Shown piece by piece: positions 11,301 to 21,528 of a stretch of DNA of 64,000 nt (the first letter of the stretch is position 1; each line of letters opens with the position of its first letter). The notes under the pieces were generated by a model. That model was not told where the DNA came from. It searched no databases and saw nothing but the letters and a program-made list of their open reading frames with translations. Origin of the DNA: Chrysoperla carnea (taxonomy: Eukaryota; Arthropoda; Insecta; Neuroptera; Chrysopidae); the NCBI RefSeq assembly GCF_905475395.1, contig NC_058339.1:72754520-72818519 (forward strand). Reading direction: 5' to 3'. A program made the position numbers and the translations under genes.

Positions 11301-13252
11301 TTGCAAATATGAAAGATTTATCACAACGTGATTTCGATGGTTTACGAAAACTAATCAAACAAATTCAAGTAATTTTAAATAAATTACTTTTTTAACTCAT
11401 TAAAAATATTAATTTTCATTCATTATTTGTTTATAGAGTCATAAAAGTGCCTGGCCGTTTTTGGAACCTGTTGATCCAAATGAAGCACCTGATTATTATA
11501 AAGTTATAAAAGAGCCAATGGGTAAGTTGTAATTTTTTGTTTATTATTTTATGATAATAATTCTGGAATTCGACAAACGGCAACTATTTTATTTTTCGTG
11601 ATTTGCAAGGTTTTGGTATTCATTTCGTCCCTCCAAACTGAATTAGACAGCTAAAAATTTATATGTGAATAGTTTAAAGAAGCTCTCTTTGGTGGTGTCT
11701 ACACTTCAGCTCCCTTGCCGCCTTTTTATGTAGATATTTCCTTTGCACATCAAATTAGAGGAGAACAGTGGTAAATTATAATAGTCGCAACAGTTTTTAT
11801 AAAAGATTTGACACGTATCGTGTATCAGGAAAAAGTTATTCTTTTCGCATCTTCTTTCTTTTACAAATTTCAAGAAAACAGTTCGAGTGTTAGTAAATTG
11901 GATTAGAGCATTTGCAAATTCACTTCTGTACCTTTAAAATAAGCCCTGATAGAACTCAAAAATACCAAGAATAACAAATTTGGTATGGTATATTTTTAAC
12001 GAAACAAAAAGTGTTGGGCTTTGTCCGACTGCCAAGTGTAGGTTATACCCGACTGCCAAATTAATATACATACATACATATCTTGTATGTATATTAATTT
12101 GTAAATGTCTTTATTACCTCGTACCTTCCAAAGGCTCAATGGATTTCAACATCTAAGGTATCATTATTTTTGTTTCAAAAACCCAAGTTAGATAGGTGTT
12201 TGAAAAAACAAAACAAAATGGCGGATTTTTCCTGCCTCTTTACGAAAATGGTTAATTATAATGGTCGTAACAGTTTTTATAAATTTTTTTTTTCTTTTAC
12301 CTTGAATTTTCAATTTCCAAGACAACAGTTCGAGCCTTAGAGTAAATATAATTAGAGCATTTGCAAGTTCACTTCTGTATCTTTAAAATTAACCCTCATA
12401 GAGCTCAAAAGGACCAAGAATAACAAAGTTGGTATGGTGTATTTTTAACGAAACAAAAAGTGTTTCGTTTGTACCCGACTGTTAAGGAATGGTTATCTCG
12501 TACCTTCCAAACGGCTCAATGAATTTCATCATTTAAGGTATCTTTATATTTGTCTCGAAAACCCAAGTGTTCTTAGGTAGGTGTTTGAAAAAAGGGAAAT
12601 TTTTGGAGCGAAAAAGTAATACGTTAATAAACAAATTAACAAAACCTATCGAGTAGGGTATCACAATAAAGAAAATTGAAACGGGATTACAAAAATATAT
12701 ATAAGTTACATGTATAGATTTAATTAGAAATAATAAATTGATTTAAATTGTTTTAATATAGTATAATAAGAGGGTTTTTTACTGCTGAAAAAAGCTGACT
12801 GCGTTAAATAAAATCTGAAAAGAAAGAAACAAGACTCGTAGTTTACATAATATTTAAATCGGTCTAGATATTAATGGACCCCGACTAGTCGCTATGTAAA
12901 CTACTGAACTTGTTTCTTTCTTTTCTGATTTTATTTATCGTAGTCGGACTTTTTATTTTTTTAATTATTTAGTTTATTAACTTTTACGGAGTGTATTATT
13001 TGCAATAATTTATATTTGATTTGGTTGTATTTGATTTGTGTTTCAGATTTACAGACAATTGAGAATAAAATCAACGATCGTATTTATAATAAACTAAGTG
13101 ATTTTATTGGTGATATGACAAAAATATTTGACAATTGTCGTTATTACAATCCAAAGGAATCTCAATTTTTTAAATGTGCTGAATCATTAGAAGGTTATTT
13201 TGTAAATAAAATTAAATTTTTACGTGAGAAATTATTTGAAACACATGTATAA
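5350..13252 (+). CDS. E(bx): NURF301/BPTF, C-terminal 556 residues (5' partial)
   Basis: Largest subunit of the ISWI-containing nucleosome remodelling factor NURF, acting in the nucleus, where it reads histone marks. Seven exons are visible: 5350-5545, 8185-8545, 9378-9573, 9756-10186, 11173-11368, 11437-11521 and 13047-13252. Their phases join without a break to a TAA stop at 13250-13252. In order the protein shows a low-complexity Gln/Thr/Ser stretch, the family block [19 protein letters not shown], a His/Gln-rich linker, a Lys/Glu-rich helix ending [12 protein letters not shown], two PHD fingers and a bromodomain. Two neighbouring C-terminal PHD fingers are, from family knowledge, the insect arrangement; human BPTF has one there. 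The N-terminal half (DDT domain, first PHD) lies outside the window. The gene name is firm; the symbol follows Drosophila usage. Confidence 0.95.
6160..6482. repeat. hairpin flanked by direct repeats
   Basis: Arms at about 6190-6290 and 6305-6402 are inverted copies, for example TCGATATGAATT against AATTCATATCGAT and GATGATTAATTGATAAATAA against TTATTTACCAATTTATCACC. Outside them lie direct repeats of about 35 bases containing CTGATTTTGATAGTTAATTT and CTGACTTTGATAGTCAATTT. Confidence 0.6.
7151..7880. repeat. fold-back MITE, 0.73 kb (ACAGGGTGG ends)
   Basis: The ends are TACAGGGTGGATCATT and AAATGGTTCACCCTGTGTA. Inverted pairs run deep into the element, for example ATCAGATTGGACC against GGTCCAATCTGATATCAGAA. 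A second full copy is at 36078-36718 in flightless-I, and an internal fragment is at about 20290-20520. No open frame is present, so it is probably mobilised in trans. Confidence 0.75.
8185..8545 (+). CDS. E(bx): NURF301 exon: conserved helix plus His/Gln-rich linker
   Basis: The exon opens inside the conserved segment [19 protein letters not shown], then about 45 residues rich in His and Gln, then a basic stretch with RKRPP and TKRRPPP that could serve as nuclear localisation signals. It ends at KIKEEPS, where IKEE fits the SUMO consensus (hydrophobic-Lys-x-Glu). An ATG at 8130 lies in frame upstream, but the acceptor at 8181-8184 and the clean phase-1 join to the 5350-5545 exon make 8185 the border. 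The donor is GTATGT at 8546. Confidence 0.9.
8622..9225. repeat. hairpin followed by three degenerate tandem repeats
   Basis: A palindrome at about 8622-8733 pairs CAATTTTAAAGACTTTTTGAT with its inverse. Then three diverged direct repeats (about 8733, 8850 and 9030) each carry ATAAAGTCAT or a variant, then AATCTTTATTTTCG and a TTTTCGGC.AAAA block. The last ends at CCACCCTGTAA, the same end motif as the fold-back families here. All of this lies in a NURF301 intron. Confidence 0.55.
9756..11368 (+). CDS. E(bx): NURF301 exons carrying the two C-terminal PHD fingers
   Basis: Exon 9756-10186 holds the first finger ([20 protein letters not shown]...WFHGDCVG...CTEC). It also starts the second ([12 protein letters not shown]), which is completed in exon 11173-11368 ([18 protein letters not shown]...CPNC). 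Both have the full C4HC3 zinc ligand set. The second finger, just before the bromodomain, corresponds to the BPTF finger known to bind H3K4me3; the Tyr, Tyr and Trp of its aromatic cage are visible (PY, FY, DW). The 986-base intron inside the second finger contains repeats of two families. Confidence 0.93.
10187..11172. repeat. repeat-filled intron inside the second PHD finger
   Basis: About 10205-10560 matches the repeat at about 38810-39270 in flightless-I: both have CCATGATT, TTTTCAAGCTTATTATGT and a GC-rich end with TTCCGCACGG.TCGAGC. From 10569 to about 10990 there is a shortened copy of the fold-back element whose fuller copy is 22494-23172. It has one end of the form ACAGGGTGC and the internal block GAATGAACAAACGCACA. 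Confidence 0.6.
11437..13252 (+). CDS. E(bx): NURF301 exons encoding the bromodomain and C-terminus
   Basis: Exon 11437-11521 encodes [20 protein letters not shown] and the start of the EPMD motif; exon 13047-13252 encodes the rest and the stop. The acetyl-lysine binding Asn is seen in CRYYNP. The protein ends nine residues after the last helix ([11 protein letters not shown]). The 1.5 kb intron between them splits the Met-Asp of the EPMD motif. It carries a tandem duplication and a long hairpin, listed separately. Confidence 0.93.
11775..12600. repeat. imperfect tandem duplication, unit about 0.4 kb
   Basis: Two direct copies share TTAGAGCATTTGCAA, TTCACTTCTGTA, CCAAGAATAACAAA, GGTATGGT, ATTTTTAACGAAACAAAAAG, CTCGTACCTTCCAAA and TAGGTAGGTGTTTGAAAAAA or close variants. 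Parts of the unit recur at about 21080-21240. It sits between the two bromodomain exons. Confidence 0.6.
12788..12954. repeat. long hairpin, about 165 bp
   Basis: Inverted arms pair AAATAAAATCTGAAAAGAAA with TTTCTTTTCTGATTTTATTT, and TAGTTTACATA with TATGTAAACTA. The loop is about 45 bases. It lies in the last NURF301 intron, 93 bases before the final exon. Confidence 0.75.
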
Positions 13253-13557
13253 AAAAACATTACAAACAAATCATTATTAGTTATTATATTAATTAACTAT
13301 CTACTAGACCCCTACCTAGCTACTCTTAATTAATTATCTAAATTCATTCAACATTTTATTTACTTTTTTTTTACTACTTTCAATTTCTCTCTTTTTTTTA
13401 TTGTTTTTGTGTGAATAAGAAAAGGACATGTACATATTTATATATTTGTTTAAATAATTATATAAAAAGCAAATAATTATTGTTGTTATGACAATTGGTT
13501 TTGGGCCAGGCATGGTACAACTGAAAATTTGATAAAACGATAATTTTTATAGTCTAA

Positions 13558-14073
13558 GATCAGAATTAGGATCGACCTTCACCCATCTGCTTACCTAATG
13601 AATGTTATTTTTTATGAAGTATAAAATGTTAACAAATATCCCTGTAATGGATTGTCTAAAGAAATGTGTCAAGACTACTTTTAGTGAAAATACCAAGAGT
13701 AAAATCTTTTGAAATTTTTCTCTGACTTGCGTACCTAACGAATTTTGGTTTACTAGAAAGTAAAAGCCATAAGAAGATATGCCGCACCTGAATTGTCTCC
13801 ATCTTTTCGTGCATCTGTTAATTCATTGATTCGCATTTCTAAATAAAGATAATTTTGTTTCAAATACGGTGGCATATGATTGGCCACGAAATATTGGTCA
13901 AAAATAAAGTTTACAAGTTTTCCAAGTTTTGATGTTTATATTAAAAATAGTCATGACCATATTTTTTTAGGCAATCCATTACAGGAATATTTGTTAATAT
14001 TTTATATTTCTTTCATAAAAAATAACTTTTCATTCGGTAAACAGATGAGTGAAGGTGGACCCTAATTCGGATC
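13558..14073. repeat. long fold-back element, 0.52 kb
   Basis: The left arm begins GATCAGAATTAGGATCGACC and the right arm ends with the inverse form TGGACCCTAATTCGGATC. Further inverted pairs include TATCCCTGTAATGGATTG against CAATCCATTACAGGAATAT. It resembles the element at 62135-62654 in length, arm design and the shared end blocks. Confidence 0.75.
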
Positions 14074-15074
14074 TTGTACTACTATTATATTTATATTTCC
14101 AAGCAAATAAGCAACTGGTTAATATTATATTTTCTTTAAATTCTAAAACGAACAGTTTTTAGGTTTTAAAAAGGAGTTTTTAGGACCCGTTCTTTCACAG
14201 AACCTCGTAAACTGTAATCCTTATTAAGTCTAAAAAAAACGCCATTCCCTTCCGCAAAACACCTAAATACGTGGTATCTCGAATTATTTAGATTTAGTAA
14301 CTCGAACAAAATGTTATTTCCCTTCGAGGTATTGATAGTAGGTACATTGTTTATACTCCTGTAACTCGAATATGTACTTGTTGCAATAAATATTTCCTTG
14401 AAAATCGCACCTGTCTGAGTCGAAAATTTAGTACTTAACTCCTCTGTATTTCAAACTACGTGTTCAATCGAGAACTCGAAATTTTTTACATTTACCTTGA
14501 TAAAACCCTCAAAAAAATGTTTTAAGCCCTTATTGTAGTTAATTTGTGTATCTTTGAAGATTTGTAGAGAACTTATTTATGTAAAAATATTGCTTGTATT
14601 TAAAGGATAAAGAAACTCTTTACGAAACTTGGTAGCGCTTTGTTAGGATTTTGCTGACATTTTACGGTTAAAATAATAATAACTGAATATTTCCTTTCTG
14701 TAGTTTCATTTTTGTATTCGATATTTAACGGGATTACGGGTTCAAAAAATCCTTTTTGGAAACTTAGTAATCTACAACTTTAAAGTTGCGTTTCAGAATT
14801 TAAGGAACCAAAATGTCTAATTTGCTTGGAGTAATTCTGAAATGACAAATACTACTCTTTGTCCTGACCGACAAGTTTATTGTGCATGATGAATTTATGA
14901 CAAAGCAGAACAAGCTAAATTTTATTTATAATTATCAATTGAAAACAGGTATATACAGGTTGTTCAGAATAGCGGTCGACTCCGTGAACTTAAGAACATA
15001 CTCATAGTGGGATTCACGGCTTGCTTAGATAGGCAATTCATGGAAACTAAACTGTGCATTGGATAATAATAAAA

Positions 15075-15575
15075 ATAATAAAACAAAAGAGGGGTACCGC
15101 AAGTGGGTCTCTAGCACCTAGACCAAAAGTCGTCTGTGCCCTCCTTGAGAACGACCTGTCACCCAGAGAAGACGTCTTCGGGTAGAAGGCGCTATTAAAG
15201 TCGGTTGTAGCTAAAGAATTTTGTCGAGGTCAGATTCCACACAGAAAACCCACAGCTTCTCCGTCGGGATCTCTCCCAAGATAGATGGATCCAAGGTTTC
15301 AGACCCGAACATTTCGAATCTAACGTCCTGCAGATTCCTGCAGGTACAAATGACATGTATGGAGGTTTCTTCATCCTCCATACAGGCTATACATATGGGA
15401 TCATTAGAGACTCTCATGTTTTGAAGGTGATATTTCAATCGACAGTGTCCTGTCAAGAGTCCCACCACCCCTCTCAACTGTAGTCTAGTAAGTTTCAGGC
15501 GAGCACAGTCGAATAACCTAGCTGTGGCTATACACAATTTGGCCTGTCGCATGTTCTGCGCAAAGTCGAAGTCTA
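15075..15575 (-). mobile_element. non-LTR retrotransposon 3' fragment
   Basis: On the minus strand a 113-codon open stretch (15552-15211) encodes a tail of the kind found at the end of LINE polyproteins, after the RNase H domain. It shows LLTGHCRLKYHL, then CIACMEDEETSIHVICTC with paired cysteines and a His, then a short C-terminus. The 3' flank ends in an AT-rich microsatellite tail near 15060-15090. Only the tail is present, as in 5'-truncated insertions. The clade is uncertain. Confidence 0.75.
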
Positions 15576-16157
15576 TTCACAGTTCAGAAAAATTTTGTTT
15601 ACATATATTATTTAAGTTTGTATAGATAAAAAATAGTTTGAAAAACTTAAATAAAAATCTGTAGCTTTCAAAAATTTAAAGCACATTCACACATAAACCC
15701 AAACACAAAAAAAATGTAGAATTAAAAGAATAATGTGGGCACATAAATAAGATTTTGTTTTTTTTAGTGCACGTGAAAAATATACCTAGTGATCTCTACA
15801 AAATAATTATTATGTTTACATAACGGTTTTTTATTCACTCCTCCCTGTTTTAAATATTTGTATATAATTTATATTTTGAATATTTCTAGACCAAAAACAA
15901 AAAATGCATTACATTTAAAAAATATAAGAAACATGAAATGCAGAAAAGATAGAAAGGAAAGTGATCGGTTCCCTTTAAATTTGAAATTAAAAAATTTTTA
16001 AAATAATAGTAACTATTTTATCTGACTCCCCAAGCTTCACTTATGATTAATACGCAGCCTTAACAAGACGCCATTAACTCGCAGATCAAGGAAAAAGATT
16101 AATTTTGTAATATTTTTAAACCGTGGCGCTCTGTGGATTGAAAATTAATAAGCGGGA

Positions 16158-16471
16158 AGCCCGTGACAGTAAAACTGCACTTACACACCAATAAAATTTT
16201 ACTCTTATCGCGGAATTATTTATCTTTTTTTTTAATTTGTTCGTTTTGAGTTCTACTTTCGAAATATCTCGGTGTGAAAGCTCAAAACTTGACCAAAATA
16301 TCTGTCACACCAGTTAAAAATAAAAAAACTCGGTCAAAAATATTTCTGCCAGAATAAACCCTGGCACACCTAGTCCATATTGTACCTATCGTTAAATAAT
16401 AGTATTGATTCATATGCGAAATTTCGAAATCCGTGTAAGTGTAGTTTTACTGTCACGGACTCCAGGGCTGT
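16158..16471. repeat. second copy of the 4585-type inverted-repeat element
   Basis: The ends are CCCGTGACAGTAAAACTGCAC and GTGTAGTTTTACTGTCACGG. The right arm carries CATATTGTACCTATCGTTAA and ATTGATTCATATGCGAAATT as in 4846-4947. The left arm is shorter than in the first copy. Confidence 0.7.
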
Positions 16472-16967
16472 AAACTAATATTATTCAATAAAGTCCACAG
16501 AGATAACACTATAGAGCTGCAAAGTCGTCACCAAACGGTTAATCGCAATAGAGAGAGGTAGATAAAGTAGACGCGTATAGCTGTCTTCGGCTCTCCTATA
16601 CGCCTATAATTTCTGTCATTTTCTATCTCTCACTGCAATCAAGAATTCATTAATTAGAGTACCCCAAGATTGTTGAAGTTTTAAAATTCGTTAGTGCTTT
16701 ATTTCGTTTTTAATTCGAGAATCAATTCTCTTCCACAGAATTTGTGATGTCTGTAAAACAGACATACTTCTTGCGTTAAGCAAAATTCATTCTCAGGCTA
16801 TAGGAATTCATACAGCAATTATAGACGGATACTAAAAATTGTAGCCTATAAATGTAATGCTTTTTTTTTTTAAGTAACTAAAATATAAAACTGTAAAAAT
16901 AGTGTTCCACCCACCTGTAACACACTGCGCACCCTCCCCCCTTTCTAAACCCGCAATATATTATATT

Positions 16968-17001
<34 letters not shown>

Positions 17002-17925
17002 TTATTATATATAAATTGTATTTCATATTCAGAAAACGGAAAAAAATACAAAAAATAATTACAGTATGATACAGAAGTAAAGACATATTTTGTATTTATG
17101 AATACCACCTTTTGTATGATACTGTACTTAAATGTAATAAGAGTTATTTAAACTGTAATTTTTAAGATTAAATTATATTTAAGCTTTGTATATAATTATT
17201 ATATAAAAAAAAAATAAAATAATGTATTATTTTGAATTTTAATTTTTCTTTTTTCAGTTGAATTTTTTTTATATTCTCTTTATTTATTGTAGGTCTAACG
17301 TCACGCTAGAGAGTCTGGCCCAAGACCTATGATAACACTTTTTTTTGTTGATAAAAGTTTTGTATAAAAGAGTTTTCTCTTTTCGTTTCATTTTGTTGGA
17401 ATTAAAAAAAATTTATATCTTAAATTTTTCTTATGAAAAATTTTAGGATGATTGTGAAGAAATTGTATTTTTGGGATAGTTTCAGGAATTCATTCGTAAC
17501 AAATGATTTAACGATAATCCATTGGTTTTTATCAGTGAGTGTTTTAATTCTGGAGCCATCATACAAAAGAAATTTCACAAAGCTTAACACGGGCTCCTAG
17601 CCCTTAAATTTTGAAACGATAGAACAATTACAATTTCTCAACGTAAAGTTGTAAGTTTTTAAGTTTTAAAAATAATTTTCATAATTCGTACTCCCACAGG
17701 ACTTAACAATTCATGTATAGACTCGGTGTTAAAAATCCGGAACATTAGCCAAACTCGAGATAAAATGGCTTTATAAAAAATAATTTCATACAAAGGTTGT
17801 ATATCTAAAGGAATTGTCAAAGTTCTGGTCTTGAAGAGGACCATCAAGGTCACTGAAAAGTAAACTTTAACTAGGTTTTTTGTAACCCCTTTTAACTTTT
17901 TGAAATTGTATTTCTTATAAAAGAA

Positions 17926-18206
17926 CCAACAATATTTGTTCGAAACATAATTTCGCAATCGAACTCGAAATTCTATTTATGATTGTTTTTCGATTTTGCT
18001 TTGAAATAACCTTGAAGGTCATGGTTAAGGTCAAATAGTGATTTAGGCCCATCAGCAAAAAAAGCCATTGAAAATAATTCGTCGGAAAAATTTTACTGAC
18101 TATAGTTCTGAAAATTTGGAAATCGAATGCAAAAACAAACAAAGCTATAATTTCGAGTTCGATTTCTACCAATTCTCAATAAATTGTTTCGAACAAAAGT
18201 TGTCGG
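17926..18206. repeat. fold-back element, 281 bp
   Basis: The outer ends CCAACAATATTTGTTCGAAAC and GTTTCGAACAAAAGTTGTCGG are inverted copies. Inner pairs include TCGAACTCGAAATT against AATTTCGAGTTCGATTTC. Confidence 0.7.
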
Positions 18207-18284
18207 TGTTTATATGAGAAACAACTTTCTAATTTAAGGTTTTAATATATCTATCACCATATAGTTCACATTTCAGTTAACAAT

Positions 18285-18690
18285 ATTAATAAAACAAAAG
18301 AGGGGTTTCGCAAATGGATCTCTAGCATCTTGACCAAGAGTCCTCTGTACCCTCCTTGAGAACGACCTGTTACCCGAAGACACGACGTCTTCAGAAAGCC
18401 CACAGCTTCTCCGTCGGGATCTCTCCCAGGATAGATGGATCCAAGGTTTCGGACTCGTACATTCTGAATCTAATGCCCTGCATGTGCAAATAACATGTTT
18501 GAAGGTTCGTCATCCTCCATACAAGCTCTACAAGTGGAATCATTAGAGATCCCCATGTTATGAAGGTAATAGTCCCACCACTCTTCTCAACTGTGCTCTA
18601 GTAAGTTTAGAATAGATGAGCACAGTCGAATGGTCTAGCTGTGGTTTTACGCAGTTAGGCTTGACCTGTAGCATGCCCTGCGCAAAGTCC
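18285..18690 (-). mobile_element. second, more decayed copy of the 15075 LINE tail
   Basis: It shares with 15075-15575 the blocks AACAAAAGAGGGG, CCCACAGCTTCTCCGTCGGG, ATAGATGGATCCAAGGTTTC and TCTAGTAAGTTT in the same order. Several deletions mean the reading frame is no longer open. Confidence 0.75.
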
Positions 18691-19495
18691 CAGTAATCAA
18701 GATGAACTTATCGTAGCTATTTTTTGATTCGGTAAATTAAAGAGCATTTTGCTATGGGAATGACAGGCTCAGGTGAAAGGGGTGTTTGAGACGACCCTTC
18801 TCCTGCTAACGAGCCTGCTGCTTCATTCCCTTTAACACAGTTAAAGTTTTTAGTTAACATATTTCATAAAAAGGGGAAGGTTTTAAGATTTGCCAAATTT
18901 CTGTTATATGATGACTTCAGAACTAAAAAATCGAAGGTCCATATCCCAAAACGAACAAAAGTTATTCTTCCCCTTTAGCCTTCTTTAAAAAATCCCTTAG
19001 TTCTTATCAACATTGTATATATTTTATAAATAGTTTTATCTAGCACTTAAATATTGTATAAAAAACAAAAAGAAAAAAATTATATTTAAAAACAAAATTA
19101 ATTTGATTTTTCATTAAAAATTTTCACCATTATAAAAATAATATTATCATTTTTAAAGGTTTTGCTTTCATTTTCATACTTTTCTTTTTATTAAAGCACA
19201 TTCAATTTATTATTATTACACACATATTTATAATAATTTGTGCCATTGTGATTTTTAATTATATATATTGTTGTTAAATAAAAAATAATGTGCTTTTCTT
19301 TTAGTGTTTTTTTTTTCTATTATTGTGTAAAAAATAAATAAATTTTCATTATCATTATTAATTAATTATAGGTAATTAAATATTATGTTGTACAAGTACT
19401 AATGTATTTTATAAGAGACAAAAATTACAAACAATTTATAAAAATATTGCGTGTTTTTTCATGTTTTTTATACCCTGTGTTCGTCTTTATTTTTA

Positions 19496-20075
19496 GTCAT
19501 TCACTCCAAGCAAATTGACTTACTTGAATTATGTTCTTTAATCCCGGCGGGGACGTCGGGCTATTTCCTTGTCTGTGGCTCTTCGCCAGGAGTGTCGAGG
19601 GCGGCCTATTTTTCTTTTTCTTTTGGGTTCCATTCCAGTGCTTCTTTGACAATGATATTTTGCCCTCTTAACACGTATACAATCCACCCATATTTACGTT
19701 GTTTTATGGTGATATTCACTGGTGTTTGTTGCCATATATTCCATAGATCTTCATGTGAGATTCTTTCAGACTAGTGGATATTAAGGATCCTTCTCAGACA
19801 ACGGTTTGTAGTTGCCTTGTTATTATTTTGGACATTTTCCAGGTTTGACATTCATATAACAATACAGATTTCCTTGTCTATGGTTCTTCGCCAGGAGTAG
19901 ATATTAAGGATGTTTCTGAGACAACGGTTTATAAGTAGTTGCCTTGATATTAATTTGGACATTTTCCAGGTTTGACATCCATATAACAACACAGATTTAA
20001 CATTGCCCTCGAAGATTCTCAGTTTTGTGTGCCTTCTGAGTTGAGGTGATCTCCATATTGGTCGTAACTGGGAAA
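19496..20075 (-). mobile_element. decayed non-LTR retrotransposon C-terminus, partly duplicated
   Basis: On the minus strand conceptual frames give LRRILNIH, RKYGWIVYVLRG and KEALEWNPKEKEK. These resemble the W-GH-LR ... AL-WNP-GKRKRGRP tail common to endonuclease/reverse-transcriptase LINEs. A partial second copy at about 19850-20060 repeats CGCCAGGAGT, GATATTAAGGAT and TTTTCCAGGTTTGACAT. Stops and shifts break both copies. Confidence 0.6.
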
Positions 20076-20180
20076 ATGCTGCTTTTTCTTAATTAATTTT
20101 TTTTTGCCACATATTCACCAGTGGCGCCTTTTTTTCGCAACTATACTACCCAAGTATTGGAATTCTGCCACTCTTTCTAG

Positions 20181-20520
20181 TCTATGTTGTACCTATCATT
20201 AGTATTGATTCATATGCGAAATTTCGAAATCCATCTAAGTGCAATTTTACTGTCACGGGCTCCAGGGCTGAAAAGAAAGATAGTCATTCTTAGATAGCCA
20301 CGGAGTTTGAAGGAGAAGACATTCGCTTGTGTCCATGACTTTGACCTGAAATTCTAGTTTCAAGGTCATTTAACCTTGATCTTCAAATGATCGTGAAAAT
20401 TTACCTGGACTGGATAGTTATTAACACAGACAAATGACTAATTGGCCTTGATAACTTTTATCTAAAAATTTTTTCTAAACCTATAGCGAATTTTCTTTCG
20501 ATTAAATGCAGATATGACAC
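20181..20520. repeat. solo arm and internal fragments of two MITE families
   Basis: 20181-20270 is a single right arm of the 4585-type element. 20290-20520 follows directly and matches the middle of the 7151-type element, with TGTCCATGACTTTGACCT and TTTTCTTTCGATTAAATGCA. This is a mosaic of two broken elements. Confidence 0.6.
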
Positions 20521-21528
20521 TAATGAAAATTCAATATAGCAGCTGACGCCATATTGTGAAAAAGAAAAAATGAAATTCGATGAACCATGTTAAATGGGGT
20601 ATCGTTGAATAGCTATTTTTGGAGCGTATAGCGCCAAAATGGAGCATCTTTTATTAGGATATGTTTAGCTGAATCGCCTTTTTTGAGCTAAGCTACATGT
20701 GGTAGAGAATTTTAAAGACCTTTTAGAGGGAACACCTATTCCTGGCTTAGCACTGAGCCATTGGGAAGTTATATGGGGTGAATAATTACCCCTTACCTTA
20801 AAAAGCTATCGAAAATTAATTGGCCTTGACTTGTTTTATTGCCTTCACCGTCCTCAACACAAGATCAAAGATTTCAAGATTAGAGGATTCTTAGGGTTAA
20901 AAACAAAAAAAATTGTTACACAGAATAAAATATACATTTATTTAAATTTTTATAAATATAATGCACTTCGCAAAAATAAAAACGCGACATTTTTCGTTTC
21001 GTTAAAAGACATGTTTTGTTTCGCCAGGCATGTAACTTTGTTACTTCGTCCTTTTGAGCTTACCAGGGCTCTCTAAAAGTTTTGTCATGGTAATCGGAAA
21101 TTTAAAACCAATTGTAAAGAGTCAAGTTCCAAGTTTTTTTTAAGCTTACATCTTTAAATTGAGCCCTGTTAGAGCCCAAAAGGGCCAAGAATACATACAT
21201 ATCTGTAAATATTGTGTATTTTTAACAAAACAAAAATTGCCACGTTTATTTTTTCGTTAAGTTTATATATATATATGGAAGACATCGTTTCGCTATGGAA
21301 GACACTGGAATGAATTACAATTTTCCATGAAAATTTCAATTTAAAACATTTTCAATAAATTTTCTTTTGCCCTAATACCTTTAAAATACTGTTTGAACCA
21401 CATAAATATATATTAATTGAAGCGGGCTTTAATTAACGGTAATAAATTGAAATCTTTTGAGTATCTTTATCTTACTGCCTAATTTTTTTTTTAAATCGAT
21501 TTATCAACAATTATGTTTTTAAAATTAT

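Larger units (their letters stand above)
13253..21528. other. NURF301 to GABA-T intergenic region (convergent genes)
   Basis: The two flanking genes point towards each other. No protein gene is recognised. The region contains the fold-back elements at 13558-14073, 16158-16471 and 17926-18206, and retrotransposon tails at 15075-15575, 18285-18690 and 19496-20075. It also has a (TA)n run near 16971-17000 and a hairpin at 18756-18832. The remainder is AT-rich with no visible signal. Confidence 0.7.

Noticed and set aside
16971-17000. (TA)n run as a replication or regulatory signal
   Set aside because: Simple microsatellite in AT-rich DNA, with nothing else to support a function.
19451-19774. 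107-codon plus-strand open frame with a hydrophobic start
   Set aside because: It is the antisense shadow of the decayed reverse-transcriptase tail on the minus strand.
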